Assembly: GCA_039881145.1 (NCBI GenBank)
Contig: JAYKKI010000005.1
Coordinates: 25,623,001-25,687,000 of the forward strand
Reading direction: 5' to 3'
Source of the DNA: Druceiella hillmani
Taxonomy: Eukaryota; Arthropoda; Insecta; Lepidoptera; Hepialidae
DNA length: 64,000 bases
In this document: positions 23,100-36,712 of the stretch, piece after piece
Numbering within the stretch: position 1 is the stretch's first letter
Layout: every line of letters begins with the position of its first letter
Position numbers and translations under genes: made by a program
Notes under the pieces: model-generated
Database searches by the model: none
Told to the model about the DNA's origin: nothing
The model's input: the letters and a program-made list of their open reading frames with translations, nothing else

Positions 23100-24977
23100 T
23101 GATATTTTGATGGAAAACTCAAAAAATAAAAAGGTTGAACTTGAAAATGTTTTTTTTCTGCGCGTTTTTTTTTTGCAAAATTATCATATATTACTTGCTT
23201 CATGCTAAAGTCATATATTATATAAGACTTTAATTAAGGAAACATATCGAAAGTCTCTAACACTACGCAACAGAAATTCAACCCTTCTGATTTCCTTTTT
23301 TGATACATCCTCCAATTTACGAAAAGTCAGGCGCGAATAAAATTAAATTTCTAGATCAACTATATCAATACATCACACGTAAAGTAAAATATTAAAAAAT
23401 ATGTTTGAAATATTTTGATATATTTCGCGGAACGGGTTTACTTCCAGTTAAATTATTATGATGAGCATTTATACCTTATTTCCTTCCGCTAATAAGCTAT
23501 CACTTTTGTTCGTAATCTTCAAATTTTCCAATCAATTACGATACTTGGCTGCAAAGTGGCTAAACAGAAAACACTGGTTACGAGCCAGGAAATTTCTTTA
23601 AATATATTCTGATAGTGGATTTGTTAAATTTTTCATTCATCACAAAAAATATTATAGAAAAATTTTTACGATTTTTCTTAACTTTGCATTATCATTTTTT
23701 TCTTAATTTTGTAATTGTATCATTTTCTATATCTTTTTTACTTTTAAAAATCTTTAATCTTTAACTGGTGACAAAACATATATTATTTAACTAAGTTTTT
23801 TGCGAAGTACCAATTTTATGGAAATCATTAATTTTTGAGATGCGTTGTTTTTTCTAAAATTTCTTTCAGACATAAAACATTCAAATAATCGTATGGAGGG
23901 ACCAATGTATGCGCGCATTTCCCTAATGAAATATCTTCCTGATATTGTGAAAATCTATTTATTTATACGCATGTCATGCAAAAATTCATAAAAGTATTTT
24001 AATAAAGTATTTACAGGTAATTCTTTTTGGTTTGGGTTTACCTACAGGCTTAATCGACGAACTAAAAAGAATTTACTTGAAAAAACCTTACTTTTATAGT
24101 CATTTTAGACGATGTTATACGTACTAATCTTACAGTTAACTTAAAATTCTTTAACAAATCTACGGTACTGTTGAACCTTATATGTCATTGCTACATAGGA
24201 AATAATTATTTTTAATAATTTCGATTTTTTTGTCGTATCTGTAACTTCATCACTCCATTACTACCCTATAACTTGTACTTTCAGATATTTTGTTCTTTTA
24301 CAATTTCTTAAAGAAATGTATAAGGTAAATACGGATTCAATTTAGCAGGATCATTAAATGACGATAAGTGTTTTAAAAATAAACCGAAATATCAAATAAT
24401 TTAATTAACTAGAACAATTTGGAACTCATGATTTGAAGCTCGTTATTTGTTATCATCTATATGATGTTAGACATATTAGTAGTTACAGTAAAAGCGGAAT
24501 AATTGCCCTATTTTTTTAATGGCTAGTTATATGACAGAATCATCTTTGACACTAAACTTTATCTTTACTTCGCTATATAAATGAACCAATTATTTTTTTT
24601 GAATTCCAAAATCTAAAAAAAATGTAAACTTAAATATAATATTTCTTATTTTTCCTCATACATATAAGCTTTTTACATTGACATTTATTGAAATAATCTC
24701 CAAATGTAATAATGTAGTCCTCGCGTAGCAATTTTTGTGCATAATATATTGAATTCAATTCACCTCTCATTTTGTGTTTCCGTACTCTGTGCATTCATAG
24801 CCATTGCTTCATACATGTCTGCTTCTTCTAATTCTGAACTCTTATCTATTTCTTCTAAAACTACACTAGGTATTTACTTAAAAGCTTTTGAAATTTTTAA
24901 TTTTAGTTAAATGACGCCTAAATTATATGTTTGGTTAATATGGCCTTTATTCTTCATTTTTTACCAGTAATATTTTC
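23100..24977. other. AT-rich DNA, little recognised
   Basis: Only a short acidic minus-strand frame near 24.8 kb stands out; the rest shows no repeat or coding signal. Confidence 0.5.
24760..24873 (-). CDS. Short acidic frame, unidentified
   Basis: A 37-codon stretch between stops without a frame start of its own, reading IPSVVLEEIDKSSELEEADM followed by YEAMAMNAQS and TETQNER. Its Glu/Met/Ala-rich composition is unusual for this AT-rich DNA, and it may be a scrap of a real exon or element protein. No family recognised, no clear splice sites. Confidence 0.2.
   Translation of the reverse strand: MPSVVLEEIDKSSELEEADMYEAMAMNAQSTETQNER

Positions 24978-25045
<68 letters not shown>
24978..25045. 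repeat. (TA)n microsatellite
   Basis: TA run with one CA interruption near the start. Confidence 0.96.
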
Positions 25046-25050
<5 letters not shown>

Positions 25051-26392
25051 TTATATATAAAATAAACTCAATCTCTCGAGGTTTCGACCAAAACCCTTTT
25101 TATATGTGTATCAGCCAGACTGTAAGAATAAAGGAGGGTACTAAAAAAATTGATCTTTAATTATTTGTATTATCATGAAAAAAAAGGGATAATCTATCAT
25201 TCATTAACACTATATAATCATTTAGAGAAGTATATTACAGAAAAACGTCGTAACTGTTAAAGTTTTATTTGGCTCTTGGTTTATTAGTCTACTTTACTTA
25301 ATTTTATTTGTTACGTTTTCAACGTTTCCTAGGAGATAATTTTTCGTCCAATAAATTGTAACGTTGATATTTAAATTAGATGAGATGTAATAAATATTGA
25401 ATGTGAGTAATTAAATTTTGTACACGTTACTAAAATAATCAATTTTATGTCCGTAAATTTTTGCGCTACTTCATATATATGTGATACGGAACACATTGGT
25501 TGATATTTCACTTTCGTTATTAAAGTTATAACTAATTCCTTGACAATTAAAGCCTATCGCAAACTTCAATATTTCTAGCCAATTATTATATGCGATCGTC
25601 AGCATCACCGAAGGTTCATTAGTCGCTTCTTCAAATGTAATAAATTTTTCATTCAATTTACGTTCCTCTATATTTGTTCAGATATAATTTTTGGTATGTG
25701 GATGTAAATTTTGCATGTTTTAGAAGCCGCTTTGCGGTGATCTCGTTATATCACCACCAAGTTATATTTAGTGGAAGGCGGATAATCTTATTTAGTTATA
25801 AGGAACACGTTTTGATCAAGGTATTTTCTTTCTGTGTTGTAGGTTATTTTACTATATTAGAGAAATTAAAAATCCATCAAAATAATTTTTCGAAGTCATG
25901 AATTTTTTTATTTTTAACTCTAAGTGGTTCTTAATGAGAAAATTAAATCGACTTTCTTATATGAACATGTTTTTGAATTCTGTATGCATTCAGAAATATG
26001 ATTATTTCACATTTTTTTCCTACTAGTAAATGAACAAATAATTTGAGTCCGTTTGACGTAAGTTCCGTTGAGCATAAGTTCCATTTTAGGTAATAGACAA
26101 TCTAGTATTTACCACCATTTTTCTAGTACATAAAAAATATTTTTATTTGTAGAATAAAAGAAATAACACGTTCTTTTATATGCATTATATATCAAAAATA
26201 CGTCGAAATGAAGTACATTTCTAAATATTTAATACTAAACCAAATAAAAAGAATTTAAACATATAAACGTGATGAAAAAATACGGATGATGAAAATTATT
26301 TTTATGTATAGACGCTTTGCTAATAAAAATAAATTTAATAACAGTGAATATATATAAAATTCTAAATAAATATTAATTAATGCGAGACTCCC
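25046..26392. other. AT-rich DNA, nothing recognised
   Basis: Short frames at 25471-25656 (minus) and 25674-25901 (plus) match nothing known and are of chance length. Confidence 0.5.
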
Positions 26393-26457
26393 TTGATCCT
26401 CTCAAATCTTATCCACTTAAAGCATCAGCGGCGGTGTAAGTTTCGCGTTAAGAAAAT

Positions 26458-26643
26458 TTGTTGTCAATTCGTGAAAGTCAAACAAAGCACGAGATATGTG
26501 TATGTATATTCTGCGGTTATAATAGAAACTTGGATGAAACGTCTTATTATATTCGTAAAGTTAGAGCTTGCGGTAACAGTCGGATTCAAGATAGTGTTCA
26601 ATTTTGTAAAGAAGGTTGCTTTCGTCATCTATATAATTTATAA
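26458..26643 (+). pseudogene. Cys-rich frame of a dispersed family, unidentified
   Basis: A 61-codon frame reads HEICVCIFCGYNRNLDETSY, then YIRKVRACGNSRIQDSVQ, then FCKEGCFRHLYNL. The spaced cysteines (C-x-C-x2-C, then C, then C-x3-C) suggest a small zinc-binding domain, possibly the N-terminal finger of a transposon protein. A related stretch at 28741-28820 shares about 40 bases, so this belongs to a repeated family. An overlapping 100-codon frame (26393-26695) exists, but the Cys-rich frame has the more protein-like composition. No family recognised. Confidence 0.4.
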
Positions 26644-26695
26644 GTGCGAAGTAATCCTAAGTATTTCACATAAATTGTGCAAACATCCTAAATGA

Positions 26696-28740
26696 ACAAT
26701 TGTGTGAAAATTGATTCCCTATCGAACACATTAATATCATGAAATGTGTATATTGCAGTTATATAGTTTAATTAGCCATTAAATTATTAAGCTAGCCAGT
26801 TAAAACCTACCTTTCAATCATAGATATAAATGACGTTAAGCGCCGTAAATTAACTGGTGACTAAAGGGAATGGTGCATTAATTCATTTTAAACTTTCGTA
26901 ACAAAAACTTTTTTTAGACAAAAATAGAATTTATATTATGTAGTATATTTTTCTACGTTTTGTGATGAATATCAATTACTTCCAACGTGTTTTCAAATTT
27001 TTCTTACGTGAAATAATTCGCAGAGAGATTATACGGACAGATAGACAGATAGCGCTGCCCCAACAAATGGGTTCCTTTCACACCCTTATACCGTGTTTAC
27101 TTTTTTCATTTCTCTTATGTTCAATTCATGGATTTATATAAAATTCATTCAGATATGTCATTACTTGTCGAGCATTAAAAAATTTGCTGTGGAAAAAAAA
27201 CGCATCACTGCTTCCATTTCACCACAACGATAACACTTTTTAGAAAGATTTGCGGTCTAATAGTTTCCTGAAAATACTTGTTTTAAATAAATATGCAATA
27301 AATATTTCAAACAAAAATTTATATATAATTAATGAATTCGTGTTTATACTTTATTTTCTAAGCCATATCTCTTCATGTAAACATTTTTACATTAACATTT
27401 TTTCGAAAAAATGTATATATCTCCATATACAGGACAGACATTTTTTCGTCTTTTAGATTATCTGTTGATATTTATTAAACTACATAAATGCGTATTATAT
27501 GGTCTTTATTGATTCGTGAAATCTGAACCAAATTCTGAGAATAGCTTTCAACAAAATCAGAATATTCTATATTTTCACGGATAAACTATTTATAAAAACC
27601 GTCATGAAAAGCTTAAAAATCTAAATGTATGAGGAGATATTTGTTAAAAAATGTTTCATTGAGTTTTTTTTTTGTTTTTAACGTGATCTGGTAAAGTTCT
27701 CTATCTATTAGGGTCCAAATGTTAGGCGGTGCTCTTTAAAACAATTACCGTGACGCGCTAAAGAAATTGTCGCAGGTACCGACCAGAAAAGCAAATTCGC
27801 ATATCCTGTAGGTTTAATTATGGCCTATTACTTTGATGTAAAATAGGTGTACATAGTTTACAAAAAATCATTGAATCCATCTAGCTGCCCACAATTAACA
27901 ATTTACAATGTGAATTAGAAAGAAGCATTACTACTTTACTATTACATCCTATTATATTATATTTTATTTTATTATATGCAATGTACTAAAAAAAAGAACG
28001 TATAAATTATCAATAATTATTAATAACAGTATTCACGATTCATATAATGTTCATTCATAACGTTCATAGTTGGCCCGAATTTGATTCCACAAATTTGGCC
28101 GAGTTTGGCGCCACGAGGTATTACAGGTAATATTATTATTTTTTAACATTTATCTTACCTATAATAATGATCTTAAGCATAGAAATACCATGTGTTCCTC
28201 GAAAACTATGAGATTTCGAAACATTACCATAGTTGTCCTGTAAAATTTGTGAGATTTGGGTACCACATTTTTGTGTACATTCTTTAACTTTCTTCCTTAT
28301 AAATTTCTATGTCAATTGCTATCCATACAATACATAAATTTAGAAAGATGCATTACTTCACTTATCTGTGTTAAGTACTATAGACTAGTATGCTGTTACA
28401 CCGGACTGAAATCAAAAATACATGGGGAATTAAATATTTTATTATTATTAATTCCGACTTCATGTTTCTAGGTCAAACAGTTTTTGAGAAAAAACTAATA
28501 TGATAGAGAAAAGGTAGACGGAAACATTATTAACATCCTAAGGATATTTTGCTTTCGAGATATGGAACCTTCAAAATAATATGTTAATAAAAATGGAAAC
28601 GATTTAGCCATCCTGTGCCAGATATCAAATTATGAGATTAATATTAATTCTAACGAAGATTTAAGTTTTTTTATAAAAATTGTAGATCAAAGTGATAGAT
28701 TTGAAACAAAAGGACAACATTTCCATATGCAGTTATAAAT
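26696..28740. other. AT-rich DNA, nothing recognised
   Basis: Small GC-richer spots near 27720-27790 and 28070-28120 show no identifiable content. 27250-27456 and 28256-28471 are chance-length frames. Confidence 0.5.
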
Positions 28741-28820
28741 GTAACTCACAAACTTCGTATCTGAGCTATATGTCTTTGTAGAGTCAGAGTTTGCGGTAAC
28801 AGTCGAACTCAACATCGCTT
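28741..28820 (+). repeat. Second copy of the Cys-rich dispersed sequence (relic)
   Basis: The segment AGAGTCAGAGTTTGCGGTAAC at 28780-28800 and the bases after it correspond to AAAGTTAGAGCTTGCGGTAAC at 26557 onward. Weaker similarity extends about 40 bases upstream. The peptide VRVCGNSRTQHR parallels VRACGNSRIQDS. Confidence 0.6.
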
Positions 28821-30662
28821 TATCTTACTTTCGGCAAATGTTCCCTCGCTTGAGGAACTATGAACCATTATGTACAGCTTTTGTGGTTTTGTCGTATATT
28901 CGTCGTATTTCAATAATTCCAAGAACATTGGCAAACTTCTTTCGCGATTAATTTTTTTGTTGCTTCATTCTTCGCTCGATTTCGTTAGTGTTTACACTCG
29001 TGGTAAATCAAGTTTTCAAGTCCTACTATAAGGTCGTGGAAATGTGAATAGGTTTTCAGTAGAACTAATTAGATATGAGTTATTAATAAAGCGAATGTCA
29101 CAATTACTCAATCAGATTCAGGTAGCGGTCTCGCAATTTTCATTCAACTTCCTAGAAATTATCCTTAATAATAAGAAAAAAGAAGAAATCCTTAATAATA
29201 ATGTTGCAATATCCATTTTCAGATACATCAAATTATAGCAGCAAATATTACATACAAAGAAAATGTTTTCAACACATTAATGTACATCGTCACACGAATA
29301 CATTGGAATAAGATATTGGAACATTACCCAACTCATTCACTTTGTTGTCCTTCCAATTACGTCTCTAAACACTCATTTCATGGGTAGTTTATCATTATTC
29401 TTTAAATAGCAATTGCTTAATTTGGTACATGTTAGTAAACTCAAACTAAACGAGACCAGCATTGATCAAATAAAGTACTCTAGATAATGGGCTTATAAAT
29501 CTGAAGCAGCAAACAAAACCAACGCAGTACAAATAAACTTATATAAATATAATAATAGTAAACCTGCAGCCTGACTTAGTTGACCGCGACAGTTTCGACT
29601 ACTAAACATAGCTACCCGCTCTCCCCGTGGCTGGCTAAGGACCTCCATTTCTTGCTGTTGAATAGGGTGGCAATGCAAATAAGTAAGTTTTGTTTCTGAA
29701 TCGCTACTGGATAAATGCAATTATAAAATAAGTAAAATATTAAACTTTCCCTTCATGTAATTTTAGAAAGTACTAAAGAAACCGCGTACTTATTTGAATG
29801 CGGATCTGAATATTATGTGAATCAGATTAGATTTTTTTACAATACTATGCCTACTTCATAAATCTTTTTTCACGATTCTCGCAAATAGTTTTATGATAGA
29901 TATTTTAGTCAATACCTGAGCACAAGAAAGTTTCATGTAAGTTACGACAAAGTAAATTTCAACAAATGATTAATTTGTGTACAACCTAAATAATAAGATT
30001 TGTAGTTTATCTGTATTTGGAAAGTAAAAGTTTGATGTGAATTCCTGAATAACTTGTATTTTAACTGCATTTCATTATGTGTAAGAAAAATTATAACACT
30101 GACGAATTTTGAAAACACTTAATTTGACCGCACGAAACTTGAAATATATGTAATAATATAGAATAAGAGATAGCATTATTCAAGTAATTTTTGACGTAAC
30201 GATGTAATTAAGCTAATAATTCGAAGTCAAAAAAGTTAACTGGTTTTACGCTCAGATACATATTTATGTATATATAATTACCTAACTATGATATGTGTAT
30301 ATTTGTACGTGTATATATATTAATGTGACATGGTTATATGTTACCTACTACAGCCTAAACTAGTAGATCAAATTTAAAATGTATTCTTTTCAAAAGAACT
30401 TTTACGAAAATAAAACAATCTGAACACCACTCAACATATTCGACGTTGGCGCTAAGCACAATCAGTCGTGGAACAAAGTTACCTAGTTAGTTAGATTCGA
30501 CTGAAAAAAAATAGATAGCTCAATCGTATCAGTCATCAAAAATTCAATAAAAAATGCGACTAAGTTTTCTGCGAGCTCGGCATATCGGAGGAGGACCATA
30601 TGAAAATCATTTTACATTTTACATTCCGGCTGAAAATCATATCGATTAATGAAAACCGCTTC
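28821..30662. other. AT-rich DNA with a GC-richer patch, nothing identified
   Basis: 29480-29720 is GC-richer (minus-strand frame of 75 codons, 29493-29720) but matches nothing I know. The rest shows no signal. Confidence 0.45.
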
Positions 30663-30944
30663 CTACACCTGACCTATTTGGTGCTGTAAAGCCGGGTTTA
30701 CAGCACCAATTACGAATACTCCAATTATATTAAAGTTGACAGACTCCCCCATTGTCTGAGTATTTGACTGAGTATTAGAGTGTATTAGCCAGGCATTACG
30801 ATACAATTGTTTTAAGTGAGATAAGGTTGGGCAAAGGTCTACTGCTAAACATTCGTCCGTTGCTGGACGTGCGTTACATTGTGCTGCAATATATTGGATG
30901 ATACGCGTGCGTGGTGTGCTGCTGACCGCTCGCCTACCAATCAC
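30663..30944 (-). CDS. Unidentified frame in a GC-richer patch
   Basis: A 93-codon frame beginning MIGRRAVSSTPRTRII, with balanced composition and several Cys residues. Base composition here is clearly less AT-rich than on either side, so this may be part of an inserted element. I do not recognise it. Its last codons run through the hairpin at 30678-30709, which may mark an element end. Confidence 0.25.
   Translation of the reverse strand: MIGRRAVSSTPRTRIIQYIAAQCNARPATDECLAVDLCPTLSHLKQLYRNAWLIHSNTQSNTQTMGESVNFNIIGVFVIGAVNPALQHQIGQV
30678..30709. repeat. Perfect 13-bp hairpin, 6-base loop
   Basis: TTGGTGCTGTAAA (30678-30690), loop GCCGGG, TTTACAGCACCAA (30697-30709). The GC-rich loop and the adjacent change in composition suggest an element border. 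Confidence 0.92.
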
Positions 30945-31051
30945 TTTCTAGCGTAAACCTTTATACGAGATAAACGGCGAACATCTGTGGTAATTTAAAT
31001 TAACTATTGCACATATAATTACTTGTGTTTGTATTATGTATATTATACATG

Positions 31052-31054
<3 letters not shown>

Positions 31055-31108
<54 letters not shown>

Positions 31109-31114
31109 TATATT
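31055..31114. repeat. (TA)n microsatellite
   Basis: TA run that generates a Tyr/Ile-rich open frame. Confidence 0.96.
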
Positions 31115-34100
31115 AAATATACATTTTTATGTACTTAAGGTTATGTTTACATTATTATTGCGCATTTGTAATATTTTTGAAGATTTTAAACAAGTTCATA
31201 TGGTTGGTGATTTTAATCTGTCCGGAAAAATTATTAAATTTGTGTGAATATGTGCTGTTGTTCCGTTCGCTTATAAATTGTTATAATATCCGTAATGCTA
31301 GTAGAAGAATACCTAACGTGGTGCTCTCGGGTGATTGTAATGCAACTGTGGAGGGATGGCCATGAGGACGAATATCATCTCGCACTGTCTGTACATATTT
31401 TGCATTACTACTCTTTAATTTTCAACCTTCTTGTAATATGGATCCATTTTAAAACATATATTCAATGTAACTATGTCAATTAAAGTCTTTCCTGCTTGAC
31501 GGAAAATTACTCGGGTTACGTCTGTGCCTAAGGGCACCACATCAGAAAATAGCTTTCAGCTGATTACTGTCTTCGAGTTACAATGCAACTTCTATTTGAC
31601 TTATAGAATCTGTAATGATTTTGTGTTGAACATTCGACCATTACGGATCCTACGTACCTCATTGACTATGTTTCTTAATATGTTGGTTTTAGTTTTCATG
31701 TCAATTTCAACTACCAAGAGCAAGCTTGTTCCAACCAAGATAATGACGTCGTATTAAACTGCCTAGACAAAACCGAAGCCTTTTCTATTCGCATTACATA
31801 CCAGGGAGTAATTTTGTGTTCAAATTTTATTTTATACGATCAGGAATTAGTTAGGGTTAAAATGTTTGGCTTCGTTATTTACGATCAAGGTAAATAATAT
31901 CGCCAGTGTCATTAAAACTCAAGTCCATTGCCCACAAAAAATGTAAAAATAATTCTTAGGGACGTTTAGCATATAGGAAGTTGCTCATTTCAAATGGTTT
32001 GCTGAGCTACTTGGTGAGCTACAGTAGGCTCGTATTCCTCTCCAGTAAGAATATAAAAAGGTGGGATGACTTTGTACTGGTGTATCAAAGTAATCGATGT
32101 AAGAGTTAAATTCGATTCGTACCTATATTCGTGGTCATTTGGCAAATGTAGTGAAAAATCATGGAAAATTTAAAAGCATTGATTTGTATTGCGTAATGTT
32201 AGGGACTTACGTTTTATGTCCTCAATTAATTAATTATACATGAACTTAGTGCGAAGTAAGTTAAAAACCAGCTCAGTTATTATCTACAACTATATTTAAT
32301 CTGATAATTGAACAGGGTTTATTTTTTTTCCTTTGCTATTTGTACGTCAAACTTTGTGGTTACTTCTCTTTTCTATTTCTATATATTTTTTGGGAATGCC
32401 GGATTACTATACGTTGCGGAACTGAAGAGAAGTGCCACTGATAAAAATTTATTTTTCGGTTGTTAAATAGAAAAACTTTGTGGCCAATTTGGTTTTAAAA
32501 TCTTTCGATTTTTCCGTAAAATCGTTCGGTTCGTAAAATCTTTCGATTTTCCTACGGTATACATTTATTCAACACTTAATCGGGGTTGCACTAAAGCGTG
32601 ATTAGTTTTTGATCACTTACTAAAAAACTTCTTGAAATTTGTCATTGTTATATATTGTAGTATTATTTAATTTATAAATTGTCACGTTATCTTTATTGAA
32701 AGTTATTTGTGCATTATTTTAAATTTAAATAAAAAAATGTGTGCAATTGAAAAATATCCTCAACTTACTCTTCATGCAATCGATCTTAACACAATCAAAA
32801 AGTTCGAATAAAAATTCCCTTTAAGGGTAAATATTCATTTACAATGTCTGTAAAAAAAAATCTTTTAATGTCCTGCTTAACTATACTTTTTATTCTGTTT
32901 CTCATCTGTTAACGATATTAAAATACTGCCATGACTCTTCCGATTTCTCGTGAGATGACATTGGTACAATGATGTGGTCTACATACGGTATTTAACCTAT
33001 AGGTTCTCTGAAATTGCGCCGCTGTGCGAAAGCAAGTGTTAAACCTTTTGAAAAAGTAAAACCGTGGTAAAAACGTATATTTAATTATATCTAAAAATTA
33101 GAATTAAGTAATTATAAATATGTGTAAGCCTTTGAAAAAATATTTGAAATCAAGAATTTTAGTATCGTGCAAGAAAATTGTTACTATAAAAATTGTTTTT
33201 CTCAATCATTAATTTACAATTCAATTTATTTGACAACTTTCAATGAAATATTTCTACAATTTTCTTAACATCAACACCAGATAACAGACCCTTAAAAAGC
33301 GACGCTGTCTTTTTTCAATAAAATCGCTCATGCTCAATTTGATCTCATGTAAGTTATCTAGTAGTTAGGCTGACAAGAAACCTTAAGGAACACATTAACA
33401 AGTTCCTAAACCATGACTGTATATTCCATTATCTTTCACTATTTAACCGCCTTCGTGTCGTTCGATGAATGCGCCAATCGTGACAGATTAACAAATACAA
33501 ACGAACGCGATTGTGATGTAACAAAAGATCAATCATTTAAATTTAGGTGTTGATAACTTTACTTAATTTTCTGAGAAATTGAAACAATTTCGTTAATGCG
33601 TAAAACCTCTTACAGATAACAAAATTTCAAAATGTTATTTTATATTAAAATTTACTCAACAAAAAACTTTATTTGAAAGAACGTATTCTCGTCGGACTAG
33701 TAAAAAATACCAAAGCACACTGGAATTCAATCCTTTTTTCTTTCGAAAATGAGTAGACATGTGTCAGTGTCCAATTCCATATTGTCGTTTTATATATTTT
33801 GTAAGAACCCATGTTCTGGCGTTGGATACAGGAAGTTTTTGAGATTACATGCTCTCGACAATTTTAGTTCAGTCTTATCATTAGAGAAGGATAAAGAGTG
33901 ATAAGATATCATAAAACTATGGTTTAGATTGTTTAAAACGAATTCGCGTCTCTATACCAACTATTATAAAGTCAGTGATAATAAACTTTTGTTCCCAATT
34001 TTGAAGTCTTCTGAAAAACTTCATGATTTTCTTATTTTTCCTGTTATGTGCACAAATTACACTACCTACGTTTTCAATTTAAGAATTTAAGTTACATTAG

Positions 34101-35896
34101 AAATTGTAGATAGTTTTTGATGATCTGTCAATGAATCAATGAGTGTAGAAATCAACCATTTTTTTTCAGGTCATTATTTTGAAACCCAATAAAGCTAGAT
34201 TCACAAAATTTGCGATTCTCAGTAATGCTCTTATTGTAATTGTACCTTGTGACATCAGTTAACTATTAACCATGTATTTCAATTATTAGTTAAAAAGCGT
34301 AACTTTTTACTGCTCTCGAAGCAACCCAAACTTAAGAACTTGATTTGCGTATCACCGTCCTCTTTTCAGAACTTTGCACATGATTTCCATAAATCAGAAA
34401 GATTTGTTCATATATTTATTTTTCGCCGTCACTTCAAATATTTATTTTTTCTAAAACCTGTATATTTTGTATGAGATGCATTTTTTTATAACTTATACTT
34501 AAAATTCCCTTTCTTCTAGTGCAATTGTTTTTCATTTTGGATTACCCAACTGACAATTTTATTTACATCAGAAAAAATGAAATCTTTTTTTTAAACTTTA
34601 CACTTAATCTCAATGTATTTGCTTTTGATATATGAGTACACAATCGTTTCGTCTTCACAGAGCCCTCTTTATTCTATGGTGATGAAATTAGAAATAAGTT
34701 AATAATAATGTTGATCATAATTATTAGTTATTAAAAATATAGGTATTTTTAATACTGTTATTTAGTGAATAACTTTCATTACTGAAGATCGGTTGTTATT
34801 TTTAATATGTTATATATTGAAGATAACTCTTATGTGGAAAAGTTCATAATATGGGCGTACTTCCGAAATTATAAATTATTCTTTAAAGTTCATATAATTT
34901 TAAATACACATGAATAAAAAATAATAATGGGTTTAATTAGAATGGACAAACAAATTATTCCTTGGTAGAAATACCGAAAGAGCCTTATCGTCTTTATTAT
35001 TAATGGCACAATGGCGAGTTGAGAAAAAAAGAAATTTTTGAAACATATATCCAACCGCTAAAACAAGAAACGTTCATACGTTCGTTTGAGCGTAATCTTC
35101 TCATGCTTGCGCTTGAGTAATGCTTATGCTGGCGGCCATAAATTAATAATTTTTTTTATTTAGAAATAGAATTGAAATCAGACTAATTTTACTTTTATTA
35201 ATTTCATAGTCAAATAAAACTTATGGAATACCAGACGATATATTTGTCAATGTTTTAATAGAACTGAGGTGATTCTTAATTTTTTTTCTTTGACTCTCAA
35301 AAGGCCGAAAAGACTTTTTTAATTGCACAATTTGAATAAAAAAGCAAATTTCCAATTCGGTTATAATTTTAAAATAAATATTACAACTATGTCTTATAAA
35401 AAAATTAAATCATACACATTGAAAGATGTTACCTGATTTTCAAAACCGCCGATATATTTACTGTACGATCATATGTTCACGAGTCATGAGCTGTTAAGTT
35501 TAAAAATATTTTTAGTTTACTTGACAACGAATTATTCCAATGCAAATGTTCGTGGGAAAAAAATTAAAGAAAATCTCTTGCACTTTATGACGAAATTATG
35601 GATTTTAACATAATAACTTAATTTATATCGTACAACGCTACAAATTTTAAAAATGGTAAGAATTTTTTATTTCACTTTTTAATTCATGTCGTTTCATGAG
35701 CATTAGCTAAAAATATCCAAAGAACACAATTAAAAAATAGTTTTTAAATTTTAGTCGCATCGTATTTAGCGAACACACAGTTGCTAAAAATAACTTAAAA
35801 TATTTAAAACCTTCAGCAATACTTTGGTTTTACTGAGTATTTATAGTGCCAAAGCTTACAGAATATCTGAGGCACATTTGAATTCAAACTAATATA

Positions 35897-35900
<4 letters not shown>
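31115..35900. other. AT-rich DNA, no gene recognised
   Basis: 31290-31760 is slightly GC-richer, with three overlapping chance-length frames. A doubled AAAATCTTTCGATTTT occurs near 32500-32555. Otherwise nothing that I can name in 4.8 kb. Confidence 0.5.

Positions 35901-35973
<73 letters not shown>
35901..35973. repeat. (TA)n microsatellite
   Basis: About 35 TA units. Confidence 0.97.
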
Positions 35974-35976
<3 letters not shown>

Positions 35977-36108
35977 AGATAGCTAATTCTAACAGTTGAC
36001 GAAAGAATGTGACACGAAGGATGTATATAATTATTTTGAGCTACTAACGGAGCTTACATACTACGAGTATATAATTATATTATGCAAAGCGAATACTTTT
36101 ATTTATTT

Positions 36109-36169
36109 TATTGTGTGAGCCAGCAAACTGACCTGGTCTCGCCGGATGAGTTTGCTGGTTCACACAATA
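36109..36169. repeat. 21-bp inverted repeat with a 19-base GC-rich loop
   Basis: TATTGTGTGAGCCAGCAAACT (36109-36129) pairs with AGTTTGCTGGTTCACACAATA (36149-36169) with one G.T-type mismatch. The loop contains CTGGTCTCGCCGG, and a partial repeat, AAACTGACCCGGTTTACCTG, follows immediately. Confidence 0.92.
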
Positions 36170-36712
36170 AACTGACCCGGTTTACCTGTTCGTCGCCTAT
36201 AACTAAATCTTGAACTGTATCGATGACTTCTATTATTTTAGTTGATTTTCGCGCTTCAAAAGCGTTATGAATCTTTAATGCTTGTTCTGTTCAACTTGAC
36301 TTCATATATCCAGCATTGAATAGTTTTACGGAAAGCCTTTCTTCACTTTTTCCTTCAAGAAACAAAGAATTTTATTAAACTATGAATTCTAATTCATTTT
36401 TCACTATTATTCAAGCTCGCGTTTAACAATGAATTGATGTTAGAATAGCTTGTACCCATAAATTTTATATTAAAAGGAAGAAAACTTTATGACTACCTAA
36501 ATAGATGACACTAGGACCATCTTTCAGTACTGTTAATCGATCGACTTATCAAACTATCTTTGTATATACTGTGGTAACTGTTCTTGAAATAACGATATTA
36601 ATCTTCAATTAAAAAAACGAGACAAGTTTGTAAAATTATAAATTAGCCATAATTAAATTTTGCTTCCCCGAATGAAATGTGTATTTGAGAGTTAACCGGT
36701 AGATTGTATTTA

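Noticed and set aside
31023..31247. Tyr/Ile-repeat frame (also 1434-1664, 63146-63387)
   Set aside because: Translation of (TA)n microsatellites.
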